Below are positions 49,784 through 58,017 of a stretch of DNA of 64,000 nucleotides, piece after piece; the stretch's first letter is position 1; the number at the start of each line of letters is the position of its first letter. The position numbers and the translations under genes were made by a program. The DNA is taken from positions 186,001 through 250,000 of the forward strand of contig NZ_JAUQSY010000001.1 of NCBI RefSeq assembly GCF_030580865.1, read 5' to 3'. This stretch comes from Hymenobacter aranciens (GTDB lineage Bacteria; Bacteroidota; Bacteroidia; Cytophagales; Hymenobacteraceae). The notes beneath the pieces are model-generated. The model was not told the origin of the DNA. It ran no database searches and saw nothing but the letters and a program-made list of their open reading frames with translations.

Positions 49784-50386
49784 ATGAGCCCTATCACATC
49801 TTTCTCCCAACTCAATCCAGAAGGCACTTATTCTTATGCCGACTACCTGACCTGGAAGTTCACGGAGCTTGTAGAGTTGATAAAAGGCAAGGTATTGCGT
49901 CCCATGTCGGCACCGGCACCTTCGCATCAGCGGCTCTCGCGGCGGCTTGAATATTCGATTGAAACCTTCCTGCGTGGTGGAAGTTGCGAGATGTTTCATG
50001 CTCCATTCGATGTGCGTCTTAGCCGAAATGTTGGCAGCAGTGATGCGCAGATTCAAACCGTAGTGCAGCCCGACATTTGTGTGGTATGCGACCCGACCAA
50101 GATTGATAACCGTGGCTGTCTCGGCGCACCCGACTGGATTATCGAAATCGTGTCGCCCGGCAATCTAAAGCACGACACCATTACCAAGTTCGACCTTTAC
50201 CAGGAAAACGGCGTGCGCGAATACTGGGTGGTTTTTCCGGGCGAGCAAACCATCCAGATTTTTGAGCTGACGGACAAGGGCCATTATCAGATAACGGCCG
50301 AATATGCCGAACCCGGCCTTATGCCCGTAGCTACGCTGCCGGGTTTGGCCATTGAGTGGAGCGAGGTCTTCGATGCGCCGCGGTGA
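49784..50386 (+). CDS. Uma2 family restriction-endonuclease-like protein (DUF820)
   Basis: A 200-residue PD-(D/E)xK nuclease-fold protein. The core is VQPDICVVC (catalytic Asp) near residue 104 and PDWIIEIVSPGNLKHD near 124 (E-x-(V/I)-SP), with RLEYSIETFL as the helix upstream. YREHGVREYW-type sequence appears as YQENGVREYWVVFP. Such proteins are numerous in Cyanobacteria and Hymenobacter; their targets are unknown and some are linked to mobile DNA. It converges with the sigma-54 activator gene with no bases between stops. Confidence 0.88.
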   Translation: MSPITSFSQLNPEGTYSYADYLTWKFTELVELIKGKVLRPMSAPAPSHQRLSRRLEYSIETFLRGGSCEMFHAPFDVRLSRNVGSSDAQIQTVVQPDICVVCDPTKIDNRGCLGAPDWIIEIVSPGNLKHDTITKFDLYQENGVREYWVVFPGEQTIQIFELTDKGHYQITAEYAEPGLMPVATLPGLAIEWSEVFDAPR

Positions 50387-52531
50387 TTAACCTTCCGCCG
50401 TCACCGTGCGGCGGATGCCCAGCTTTTTCATCCGCGCCTCCAGCGTCTTAGCATTAATATCAAGTAGCACGGCCGCGCCCTGCGGCCCGCTCACCCGCCC
50501 GCCGGTGCGTTGCAGCGCCGCCAGAATATGGTCGCGCTCCTGCTCACGTAGCGTTTTGATGGGCGGCTCGGCCGCTGCCACTGCCACTACCGCGCTGCCG
50601 GAGCCCGCCACCGCCAGCAGCGGCCCCGCCGCGAAGCCGCCGAACTCCAGGTACGGCCCCTGGCTGACGATAACGGCCTGCTCCAGCACGTGCTCCAGCT
50701 CGCGGATATTGCCGGGCCAGGCGTAGGTCTGCAACGCCGCCAAATCGGCCGGGCGCAACTGGCGGATGGGGCGCGCCATGCGCTGGCTGAGGCGCTGGAT
50801 GAAGTGCCGGGCCAGCGGCTCGATATCCTCGGGCCGCTCGCGCAGGGGCGGCATCTGGATGGGAAAGACGTTGAGCCGGTAGTACAAATCGGCACGGAAG
50901 CGGCCGGCGCGCACTTCGTCTTCCAGCACGCGGTTGGTGGCGGCTATCACGCGGGCATCGGTGAGCAGTACCTTGCTGCCGCCCAGGCGCTCAAACTCTT
51001 TTTCCTGCAATACCCGCAGCAGCTTGGCCTGCAAGTCGAGCGGCAGCTCGCCGATTTCGTCCAGGAAAATCGTGCCGCCGTCGGCCAGCTCAAACTTGCC
51101 GATGCGGCGCTCGGTGGCGCCGGTGAAAGCACCTTTCTCGTGGCCGAATAGTTCGCTTTCAATTAATTGGGCGGGCAGGGCTGCGCAGTTCAGCTTCACC
51201 AGGGCACGGTTGTGGCGCGGCGACTGCTGGTGCAGGGCGCGGGCTACCATTTCCTTGCCGGTACCGGTTTCGCCGGTCACGAGCACCGTGGTGTCGGTGG
51301 GGGCCACTAGGGCGATGCGCGTTTGCACCAGGTGCAGGGCGGCGCTGGGGCCGATGAGGTCGCCGGCCTTGGCCACGGCGGCGGTGTTGATTTCGTCGAT
51401 GAGGTAGCTGCGCTCCTGCTCCACCTGCTGCTTGAGTTCCTCGATTTGCTCGAAGGCGAAGAGGTTTTCCAGGGCCAGCGAAATCTGCGGCACCAGCGCC
51501 TGCACAGTTTCTAAGTCCTGTTGGTTAAAGCCTTGCGGATTATCCGAGGCCAGCACCAGCACGGCCGCTCCGCCCGGCCGCTGGCCCAGCGGCACCAGCA
51601 GCATGGCGCGGGTCTGGTGCACATCATACACGTAGCGCATGGCGGGGTAGCGGCGGGCCAGCTCCCGAAACGCCTCGCCGGTGTAGAGCCCCGGCTGCTC
51701 CAGCAGATTTTCGACCTGGTTGTACATCGCCGAAAGATTGAACTCCAGGTCCTGGTACCGCTTGGGGTCCAATGCTAGTAAAGGAGCCTGCGGGTCGTCG
51801 TCGGGACGGGCAAATTCGGCGAAGCCCGCGAAGCCCTCGCGCCGGCTCGGGCGCTGCACCCGGATGCCGAAATAATCGAAGGGCACCACGCGGGCCAGCT
51901 CCTCAGCGATGGCCCGAAACAGCGGCTCGCGCTGCTTGATGCTGAGCAGGGCATTGCTGATGTTGAGCTGCAACGCGCGCTGCTGCTCGCGGCGGGCAAT
52001 ATCCTCGAAGGCCAGCGTATTAGCCACGGCAATGGCCACCAGCGAGCCGATTTTCTCCAGCAGCGATTGGTCGGCGGCGCTGAAATTAGGATGGCGGCGG
52101 GTGGCCAGCATCAGGAAGCCAATGAGGTGCCCAGCCAGGCGTAGCGGCACCAGCGTGAGGCAGCAGATACCCATTTCCGTCAGCTTATCGAAGCCGTGGA
52201 AGTTGGGGTATTGACTCAGCAGGTCGGCCAATTCGATTTGGCGGAAGATGGGCTCGGCCAGCAGCATTTCGGTGGGTGTGCCGGCCACCGGCTCAAACTG
52301 GGTGAAGTGGTGCATCAGTTCGGGCCCGGCCCCGGTTTCGCCGCCGAAATAATCGCGCATGAACAGCCGCCGCCGCTTCTGCTCGCGGTCAAACACGTTG
52401 ATACCGATGAGGTCGAAGGGAAAAATCAGCCGCAGCTTCGTGGTGACGGTTTTGAACAGCGTCTCCTTGTCGCGGGTGGTGGCGATGGCCTCGTTGAGGT
52501 GCAGCAGCAGGTTTTCTTCGTCGTTCGGCAC
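50387..52531 (-). CDS. GAF-domain sigma-54-dependent transcriptional activator
   Basis: A 714-residue FhlA-like activator. Two GAF domains (about residues 15-165 and 185-345) sense a small ligand. The central AAA+ domain (about 390-620) has [14 protein letters not shown] (Walker A), the sigma-54-contacting loop GAFTGA in [27 protein letters not shown] (Walker B) and NPFR-like [17 protein letters not shown]. The C-terminal Fis-type helix-turn-helix is near 655-710. There is no receiver domain, so control is by ligand. The start is GTG at 52531. A 19-bp inverted repeat lies in the leader. Confidence 0.92.
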   Translation of the reverse strand: MPNDEENLLLHLNEAIATTRDKETLFKTVTTKLRLIFPFDLIGINVFDREQKRRRLFMRDYFGGETGAGPELMHHFTQFEPVAGTPTEMLLAEPIFRQIELADLLSQYPNFHGFDKLTEMGICCLTLVPLRLAGHLIGFLMLATRRHPNFSAADQSLLEKIGSLVAIAVANTLAFEDIARREQQRALQLNISNALLSIKQREPLFRAIAEELARVVPFDYFGIRVQRPSRREGFAGFAEFARPDDDPQAPLLALDPKRYQDLEFNLSAMYNQVENLLEQPGLYTGEAFRELARRYPAMRYVYDVHQTRAMLLVPLGQRPGGAAVLVLASDNPQGFNQQDLETVQALVPQISLALENLFAFEQIEELKQQVEQERSYLIDEINTAAVAKAGDLIGPSAALHLVQTRIALVAPTDTTVLVTGETGTGKEMVARALHQQSPRHNRALVKLNCAALPAQLIESELFGHEKGAFTGATERRIGKFELADGGTIFLDEIGELPLDLQAKLLRVLQEKEFERLGGSKVLLTDARVIAATNRVLEDEVRAGRFRADLYYRLNVFPIQMPPLRERPEDIEPLARHFIQRLSQRMARPIRQLRPADLAALQTYAWPGNIRELEHVLEQAVIVSQGPYLEFGGFAAGPLLAVAGSGSAVVAVAAAEPPIKTLREQERDHILAALQRTGGRVSGPQGAAVLLDINAKTLEARMKKLGIRRTVTAEG

Positions 52532-52546
52532 AGTCAGCGCGGCTTG

Positions 52547-52600
52547 GTTTCCTGAAATAGCAGGAGCGTGTTTTGAGAAAATCCTGCTATTTCAGGAAAC
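52547..52600. repeat. 19-bp perfect inverted repeat upstream of the sigma-54 activator
   Basis: GTTTCCTGAAATAGCAGGA at 52547-52565 is inverted at 52582-52600, with a 16-base loop. Each arm is itself a weak dyad (TCCTG-N6-CAGGA). It starts 16 bases upstream of the activator's start, in its leader or promoter. Confidence 0.75.
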
Positions 52601-52753
52601 GAACAAAGAGAGCCGATGTTTTAAGCGGCCTGAATTTTTATTAAAATCCGATTAAAATACACGTAATCAACTGCTGACAAAAAGACGGGAGACCGGCCGC
52701 GTAGCTGGCACAACAATGGGTAAAGGGCTGGCACACCTAAGCCATTTGGCCTT

Positions 52754-54121
52754 ATGCTTTCCAGATATCACCTGATGGGTTTTGCGGGTTTGTCGCTCTT
52801 CGGCGGCCTGCTGGCCCACCCAGCGCTGGCCCAAAACCAGCCCAGCGTGCCCGCCGCCGCCCAGTCCATCGGCCTGGTGAGCGACTCGCTGACGCTCGGC
52901 GGCACCCTGCAAGCCGTGCTCGACGCCAACCCCAGCCTGACCAACCTCACTGAGCTGAGCAATGCTGCCAGCAGCCGCCTGACGCAGACGCAATCCGGCT
53001 TCCTGCCGCAGATTACGGGCACGGCCACTTACACCCGCATCGACCCGGTGGTGAAAATAGCGCTGCCGGGCAGCACTGAGCAGCTGCAGTTTGCTCCCAA
53101 TAACAACTACGATTTTCACGTCACGGCCCAGTACCTGCTCACGGATTTCGGCAAGAACGCCGCCAGCGTGCGCCTGGCCGAGTCGCAGGTGAAAACGGCG
53201 CAGGACAACATCATCGTAGGCCGCCGCGACCTGGCCTTCAGCGCCGCGCAGGTGTACTACAACATCCTGTTTATGCGCGAAAGCATCCGGGTGCAGGACC
53301 AGCAGATTGCCTCGCTGCAGGCTCACCGCAACGAGATGCAGAAGCGCGTGGAGGCCGGCGTCAGCACCCGCTTCGACGTGACTACCACCGACGTACGCAT
53401 CACGCAGGCCGAAAATACCAAGCTCGACCTGCAAAACCAGCTGCGCAACCAGCAGGTGCAGCTGGCCCGCTTCCTGCATAAGCCGTCGCAGGTCGATGTG
53501 CCGGTGAAAGGCCGCCTGACTTACGAGCCCCAGCCCGTGAGCCTGGAAGCCGAGCTGACCAAAGCTGCCGAAAACCGCCCCGAGGTGAAGCTCGCCCGTG
53601 ACGCCGAGCAAACTGCTGCCCTGCAAGCCAAAGTGGTTGAAAAGAGCGACCTGCCCACGCTGGGCATCGGCGCCCAGGCCGGCGGCAAAAACGGCTACAT
53701 CCTGCCGGATATCGACAGGATTCGCTTCAACACCGTGGGGGTGGCTCAACTGTCGGTACCCATCTACGACGGTGGGCGCAATAAGAAGCAGCGCGTGGAG
53801 GCCCAGGCCAACGTGCGCGCCGCCTCGGCCCGCACGCAGGACACGCAGGAGCAAATCCGCGCCGACGTGCGCCAGGCTGTCAACAACATGGAATTCAGCC
53901 AGGCGCGCTACGAAAATGCCCTTCAGCAAGTGCGCCAGGCCACCGAGGCCCTGACCAAAGCCAAGTCGCGCTACAGCAACGGCGTCGGCTCGAACCTCGA
54001 CGTGCTCGACGCCGAAACTCAGCTGGCGCAGTCGCGTTTGGCCCGCGCCCAGGCCGTGTACAACTACACCCTCGGCCAGTACCAGCTGCGCCGCGCCACC
54101 GGCGAGCAGATTTGGCAATAG
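52754..54121 (+). CDS. TolC family outer membrane efflux protein
   Basis: A 455-residue outer membrane channel: a signal peptide cleaved after PALAQ, then two structural repeats of long helices and strands. Motifs include the second-repeat VPIYDGGRNKKQRVEAQA and the C-terminal NLDVLDAETQLAQSRLARAQ, where the Asp-Ala-Glu is typical. It works with the HlyD-like adaptor and the MFS pump downstream as a tripartite drug exporter. The promoter is probably in 52601-52753. Confidence 0.9.
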   Translation: MLSRYHLMGFAGLSLFGGLLAHPALAQNQPSVPAAAQSIGLVSDSLTLGGTLQAVLDANPSLTNLTELSNAASSRLTQTQSGFLPQITGTATYTRIDPVVKIALPGSTEQLQFAPNNNYDFHVTAQYLLTDFGKNAASVRLAESQVKTAQDNIIVGRRDLAFSAAQVYYNILFMRESIRVQDQQIASLQAHRNEMQKRVEAGVSTRFDVTTTDVRITQAENTKLDLQNQLRNQQVQLARFLHKPSQVDVPVKGRLTYEPQPVSLEAELTKAAENRPEVKLARDAEQTAALQAKVVEKSDLPTLGIGAQAGGKNGYILPDIDRIRFNTVGVAQLSVPIYDGGRNKKQRVEAQANVRAASARTQDTQEQIRADVRQAVNNMEFSQARYENALQQVRQATEALTKAKSRYSNGVGSNLDVLDAETQLAQSRLARAQAVYNYTLGQYQLRRATGEQIWQ

Positions 54122-54129
54122 CTTTTCTG

Positions 54130-54214
54130 AGTTGTTAGCTAATAGCTGCTAGCTGTTAGCCAACGTTCTGGCAGAATAAAAAAAGCTAATAGCTAGCAGC
54201 TATTGGCTAACAGC
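54130..54214. repeat. TAGCTGCTAGCTGTTAGC palindromic element, copy E
   Basis: Arms 54130-54161 and 54184-54214 are inverted copies of a sequence built on TTAGC and TAGCTGCTAGC. The right arm ends 7 bases before the ATG of the universal stress gene. It is closely related to the element at 60649. Confidence 0.8.
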
Positions 54215-54221
54215 TAAAAAA

Positions 54222-54635
54222 ATGCACCTCACAACCATCCTCTGTCCACTCGACTTCTCGGCCGCCTCGCCCGGGCTCGTGGCCTACGCGGCGGCGCTGG
54301 CCACCGCCACCGGCGCGGCCCTGCGGCTGCTGCACGTGGTAGAGCCCGCTCCGCCCTCCGACGAGGAGCGGCCCGCCACCTGCGCCGGCCGGCTGGCCGC
54401 CCTGCAGGCCGCAGCCGGCGAGGCTGGCGCCACCCAGGTGAGCGCCGAAATGCTGCGCGGCGAGGCCGCCACCGAAATCGTGGCCGAGGCCGCCCGCTGC
54501 CAGGCCGATGTGATTGTGATTGGCGCCCTGGGCCAGACGGGCCTCACCCGCTTCCTGATGGGCAGCACCGCCGAGGCGGTTTTGCGTACGGCCTCCTGCG
54601 CTACCTTGCTGGTGCGCAATAACTTTTCTTCTTAA
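54222..54635 (+). CDS. Universal stress protein (UspA family)
   Basis: A 137-residue single-domain UspA fold: ILCPLDFSAASPGLVAYAAA at the N-terminus and the ATP-binding G-x2-G-x9-G(S/T) motif in GALGQTGLTRFLMGSTAEAV near residue 107. It should bind ATP. It lies inside the efflux locus between tolC and the adaptor gene, an unusual place that may link export to stress. Only 7 bases separate it from the palindromic element. Confidence 0.88.
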   Translation: MHLTTILCPLDFSAASPGLVAYAAALATATGAALRLLHVVEPAPPSDEERPATCAGRLAALQAAAGEAGATQVSAEMLRGEAATEIVAEAARCQADVIVIGALGQTGLTRFLMGSTAEAVLRTASCATLLVRNNFSS

Positions 54636-54668
54636 ACTCTTCGACTTACCCCTTCTCCGTTTTTTCTC

Positions 54669-55751
54669 ATGGCTCAGACCGAACCCAACGCGCCCATCGT
54701 GGCCGCGCCTGCTACCGAAGCCGCCGAACCCAAGCGCCGCAGCCCGATTCCGCTCATCATCCTGGCCATCGTGCTGATTGCCGGCAGCATCTACGGCTGG
54801 AACCGCTACCAGTATGCCAAAGCCCACGAAGACACCGACGACGCCCAGGTAGAAGGTGACGTGTACCCCATCCTGCCCCGCGTGGGCGGCCCCGTGCTCG
54901 AAGTGAAAGTGCAGGACAACCAGGTGGTTAAAAAGGGCGACGTCCTCGTCACCCTCGACCAGGCCGACTACCAGCAGCGCGTCAACGCCGCCGAGGCCGC
55001 CCTCGCCGCCGCCAACGCCCAGGTGGTAGCCGCCCGCGCCCAGGTAGCCACTGCCCAGGCCACCGTGCGCACCGCCCAAACCACCATTGGCGTGAGCGAA
55101 GCCAGCCGCGAGCGTCTCGAAAAAGACCTGAAACGCAGCGACAAACTGCGTAAAGACGACATCATCCCGCAAAGCGAGTACGACGCCGTGCAGGCCAACC
55201 TGAAAACGACCCTCGCTCAGCGCGCTACCGCCACCGACCAGGTGAGTGTGGCCCGCCAGCAGGTACTCGCCGCCGAGCAGCAAATCGTAGTGGCCCAGGC
55301 CGTGGTGAAACAGCGCCAGACTGACCTCGACAACGCCAAGCTGCAATTGAGCTACACCACCCTTACCGCCTCCGGCGACGGTATCGTGAGCCGCAAAAAC
55401 GTGCAGCCCGGCCAGGTAGTAATGCCCGGCCAGCAGCTGATGGGCCTGGTAGCCAGCGGCAACACTTGGATTGTGGCTAACTTCAAGGAAACCCAGCTGG
55501 AAGACATGAAAGTGGGCCAGAAGGTGAAAATCGAAGTAGACGCCTACCCGAAAGAAGATTTCGAAGGCCACATCGAGTCGCTGTCGGCCGCCACGGGTGC
55601 CCGCTTCGCCCTGCTGCCCCCCGACAACGCCAGCGGCAACTTCGTGAAAGTAACCCAGCGCGTGCCGGTGAAAATCGTGCTCGACAAGGTGGATGCGAAC
55701 CATCCCCTGCGCGCCGGGATGAGCGTGAAGGCGACGGTGAGCACGAAGTAG
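54669..55751 (+). CDS. HlyD/EmrA-like membrane fusion protein
   Basis: A 360-residue periplasmic adaptor anchored by one membrane segment (PIPLIILAIVLIAGSIYGW, about residues 26-44). A biotinyl-lipoyl half (VLEVKVQDNQVVKKGDVLVTLD), a long alpha-hairpin (about 95-210, Ala/Gln/Arg-rich), the second lipoyl half (SGDGIVSRKNVQPGQVVMPG) and a beta-barrel domain follow in the EmrA order. It couples the DHA2 pump to TolC. The downstream pump gene is separated by the four-helix-bundle cassette. Confidence 0.92.
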   Translation: MAQTEPNAPIVAAPATEAAEPKRRSPIPLIILAIVLIAGSIYGWNRYQYAKAHEDTDDAQVEGDVYPILPRVGGPVLEVKVQDNQVVKKGDVLVTLDQADYQQRVNAAEAALAAANAQVVAARAQVATAQATVRTAQTTIGVSEASRERLEKDLKRSDKLRKDDIIPQSEYDAVQANLKTTLAQRATATDQVSVARQQVLAAEQQIVVAQAVVKQRQTDLDNAKLQLSYTTLTASGDGIVSRKNVQPGQVVMPGQQLMGLVASGNTWIVANFKETQLEDMKVGQKVKIEVDAYPKEDFEGHIESLSAATGARFALLPPDNASGNFVKVTQRVPVKIVLDKVDANHPLRAGMSVKATVSTK

Positions 55752-55757
55752 TTTTTT

Positions 55758-56267
55758 GGGTAAGAGGGTAGGAGGGTGTGAGGGTAGGAGGGGTTAGTGC
55801 TCGTTCTGCATTTTCCTCGCATTCTCGCGGGCTGTTTTTTCAGCTTTACCCAGAGTGGACATAATGGCTTTGGCTTCGGTTAGCAAACTGTCCAGCTTTC
55901 CGGTTGTTACGGTCCCGCTTTCAGCTAGCAACTCCAGCCACAGAACAGTTTCATCTGCTTCTTCCAGCGCAATATGCAGTTTGGCAACAAACTCGCGGTT
56001 GGACCGGGCGCGGCAGGCAGCTCGATAGTTGGCTGCCACTGACGACCCAGACCGCACAAGTTGCGCACCAATGGCTCGACTGGAAGGCTTGGTCGGTAAC
56101 TGGTCAACCAGCTTCATAATCCGCAGTGCAAACGCCTTGGTTCGTTGCCGAAACTGCTCGGCAAAATCGAAGTTTGACTACTGGTTATTCACGGTTGAAA
56201 GCTGAGTTGAGCATTACTGCCGCAAACATATAACTCCTACCCGCATACCCTCTTACCCTCCTACCCT
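55758..56267. mobile_element. Inverted-repeat-flanked cassette carrying a four-helix-bundle gene
   Basis: Terminal arms at 55758-55792 and 56233-56267 (about 35 bases, roughly 5 mismatches, built of GGGTAnGAGGGT units) enclose a minus-strand four-helix-bundle gene. The cassette separates emrA-like and emrB-like genes; the left arm begins 6 bases after one stop and the right arm ends 7 bases before the next ATG. The arms belong to the same family as the gene-less element at 32960. The structure is like the intervening sequences of bacterial 23S rRNA, which carry the same protein family. Confidence 0.65.
55794..56117 (-). CDS. Four-helix-bundle protein (23S rRNA intervening-sequence family)
   Basis: The 107-residue frame has the family core QLVRSGSSVAANYRAACRAR, then FVAKLHIALEEADETVLWLE and a final helix near ELLAESGTVTTGKLDSLLTEA. 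The conserved helix 1 actually starts upstream of this ATG: FRQRTKAFALRIM reads through in frame from about 56177, but an amber TAG at 56180-56178 separates it from a GTG start at 56192. The protein is therefore either shortened, started at a non-standard codon, or nonsense-mutated. It lies antisense in the efflux operon. Confidence 0.75.
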   Translation of the reverse strand: MKLVDQLPTKPSSRAIGAQLVRSGSSVAANYRAACRARSNREFVAKLHIALEEADETVLWLELLAESGTVTTGKLDSLLTEAKAIMSTLGKAEKTARENARKMQNEH

Positions 56268-56274
56268 ATAAATC

Positions 56275-57846
56275 ATGGAAACCGGATTTAGAAAGTGGAT
56301 TATCGTAGTAACGGTAGTCTTCTGCTGCCTGCTGGAGCTCATCGATACCAGCATCATCAACGTGGCCCTTACCCAGATGATGGGCAACCTCTCGGCCACT
56401 CAGCAGGAAGTGACCTGGGTAGTAGCGGCTTACGCCATTGCCAACGTAATTGTGATTCCGATGACCGGCTTCTTGGCCGAGCAGTTCGGGCGCCGGAACT
56501 ACTACCTTGTATCGGTCATCATATTCACCCTGGCCTCGATGGCCTGCGGGCAAAGCACCAACATCTGGGAGCTGGTGGCTTTCCGCTTCATCCAGGGCAT
56601 TGGCGGTGGGGCACTTATGGCTACTTCGCAAGCCATTCTGATTGACACCTTCCCGCCCAAGCAGCTGCCGCTCGGTCAGGCGCTGTTCGGCATGGGCGTG
56701 ATTATCGGCCCCACCATCGGTCCCACGCTCGGCGGGTTCATTGTGGATAACTACGACTGGCCCTGGATTTTCTACGTGAACGTGCCGGTTGGCATTCTCG
56801 CTGCCATCTTCACCCTGCTCTTCATCCGCGACCCCGAGCGCATCCGCAATGCCATTCCGCGGCCGCTGCGCGAAATCGACTGGGCCGGTATTTTCCTGCT
56901 CGTGATGGGCGTCGGCGCCTTGCAGCTGGTGCTGGAGCAGGGCGAAAGCGAAGACTGGTTCGAGAGTGCCTACATTCTGTTCTTCTCGGTGCTGGCCGCC
57001 ATCGGCGTCATCGGCTTCGTGTGGCGCGAGCTCACGGCCGACAAGCCCATCGTGGACTTGCGCGTGCTGGGCAAGAGCCGCAACCTGGCCGTGGGGGCCG
57101 TCCTGTCGTTCGTGCTGGGCTTTGGCATGTTCGCCTCGATTTTCATCTTCCCAATTTTCACCCAGCGCATCCTCGGCTTCACGGCCGCCCAAACCGGCTA
57201 CCTGCTGCTGCCCGGCGCCCTGGCTTCCGGCTTCATGATGCCCGTGATTGGCCGGATGCTGCAAGCCGGCGTGCCCCAGAAATTTATGATTCCGGTGGGC
57301 TTTACCATCTTCTTTATCTTCACTTTCTGGATGGCCAACATCATCTCGCCCACCGCCGGCGAAGATGACTTCTTCTGGCCCCTGATGGTGCGCGGCCTGG
57401 GCATGGGGCTGATTTTCCTGCCCATCACCACGATGAGCCTGGCCGGCCTGGCCGGCAAAGACGCGGGCCAGGCGGCCGGCCTCACCGGCATGATTCGCCA
57501 GCTCGGCGGCTCGTTCGGCGTGGCCATTGTAGGCACCTATCTGGAGCGCAGCATCGCCCAGAACCGCATCAGCCCCCTGGCCCACATCTCGCTCTACGAC
57601 ACCAACACCGTGCAGCGCATCCAGGCTTTCACCCAGAACTTTATGGCGCGCGGCTTCTCGTTCGAGCAGGCGCAGAAGCAAGCATACGCGGCCCTGGAAG
57701 GCATCCTGATGAAACAGGTTTCCATCATCACCTACTCGCAGGTTTTTACGATGATTGGACTGTTTTTCGTCGTGTGTCTGCCGCTGATATTGTTCATCAA
57801 GCGCGCCAAAACGGCCGAGAAAATTGACCTGAACGCCGCCCACTAA
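56275..57846 (+). CDS. DHA2 family MFS drug efflux transporter (EmrB-like)
   Basis: A 523-residue inner membrane proton-driven pump with 14 membrane segments. Motif A-type sequence is FLAEQFGRRNYYL, the early VVTVVFCCLLELIDTSIINVAL carries the DHA2 Asp (LELIDTSI), and motif C-like GPTIGPTLGGFIV is near residue 145. It completes the tripartite system with the adaptor and TolC. The ATG at 56275 is 7 bases from the palindromic arm, so no ordinary ribosome-binding site is possible. Confidence 0.93.
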   Translation: METGFRKWIIVVTVVFCCLLELIDTSIINVALTQMMGNLSATQQEVTWVVAAYAIANVIVIPMTGFLAEQFGRRNYYLVSVIIFTLASMACGQSTNIWELVAFRFIQGIGGGALMATSQAILIDTFPPKQLPLGQALFGMGVIIGPTIGPTLGGFIVDNYDWPWIFYVNVPVGILAAIFTLLFIRDPERIRNAIPRPLREIDWAGIFLLVMGVGALQLVLEQGESEDWFESAYILFFSVLAAIGVIGFVWRELTADKPIVDLRVLGKSRNLAVGAVLSFVLGFGMFASIFIFPIFTQRILGFTAAQTGYLLLPGALASGFMMPVIGRMLQAGVPQKFMIPVGFTIFFIFTFWMANIISPTAGEDDFFWPLMVRGLGMGLIFLPITTMSLAGLAGKDAGQAAGLTGMIRQLGGSFGVAIVGTYLERSIAQNRISPLAHISLYDTNTVQRIQAFTQNFMARGFSFEQAQKQAYAALEGILMKQVSIITYSQVFTMIGLFFVVCLPLILFIKRAKTAEKIDLNAAH

Positions 57847-57870
57847 AGCGGTAAGCTATGAAACGGACCG

Positions 57871-57916
57871 AAGTGGTCGGGCGACTTCCGCATAGCGGTT
57901 CGGCCGGCCACTTTTT
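57871..57916 (+). terminator. Terminator of the efflux operon
   Basis: AAGTGG-CGG and CCG-CCACTT pair around a 22-base internal segment, followed by TTTTT. The stem has unpaired bases. Confidence 0.55.
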
Positions 57917-58017
57917 CGTTGGTGCCAAGAGCTTAAAAAGGTTGTTAATGGATTTGATATAGGCAACCCTCGCCCGTATTGCGGCATCCTACGCCCGATA
58001 TAACTAACCGCATTACG

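Noticed and set aside
52667..54118. 483-codon open frame antisense to tolC
   Set aside because: Long antisense frames are common in this GC-rich coding DNA; the plus frame has clear TolC motifs and a signal peptide.
55794..56267. Intervening sequence in 23S rRNA
   Set aside because: The protein family is the same, but no rRNA sequence flanks the cassette; the host here is a protein operon.
56266..57843. 525-codon frame antisense to the DHA2 pump
   Set aside because: It is rich in His, Gln and Gly as expected for an antisense shadow of a membrane protein gene; no domain is seen.
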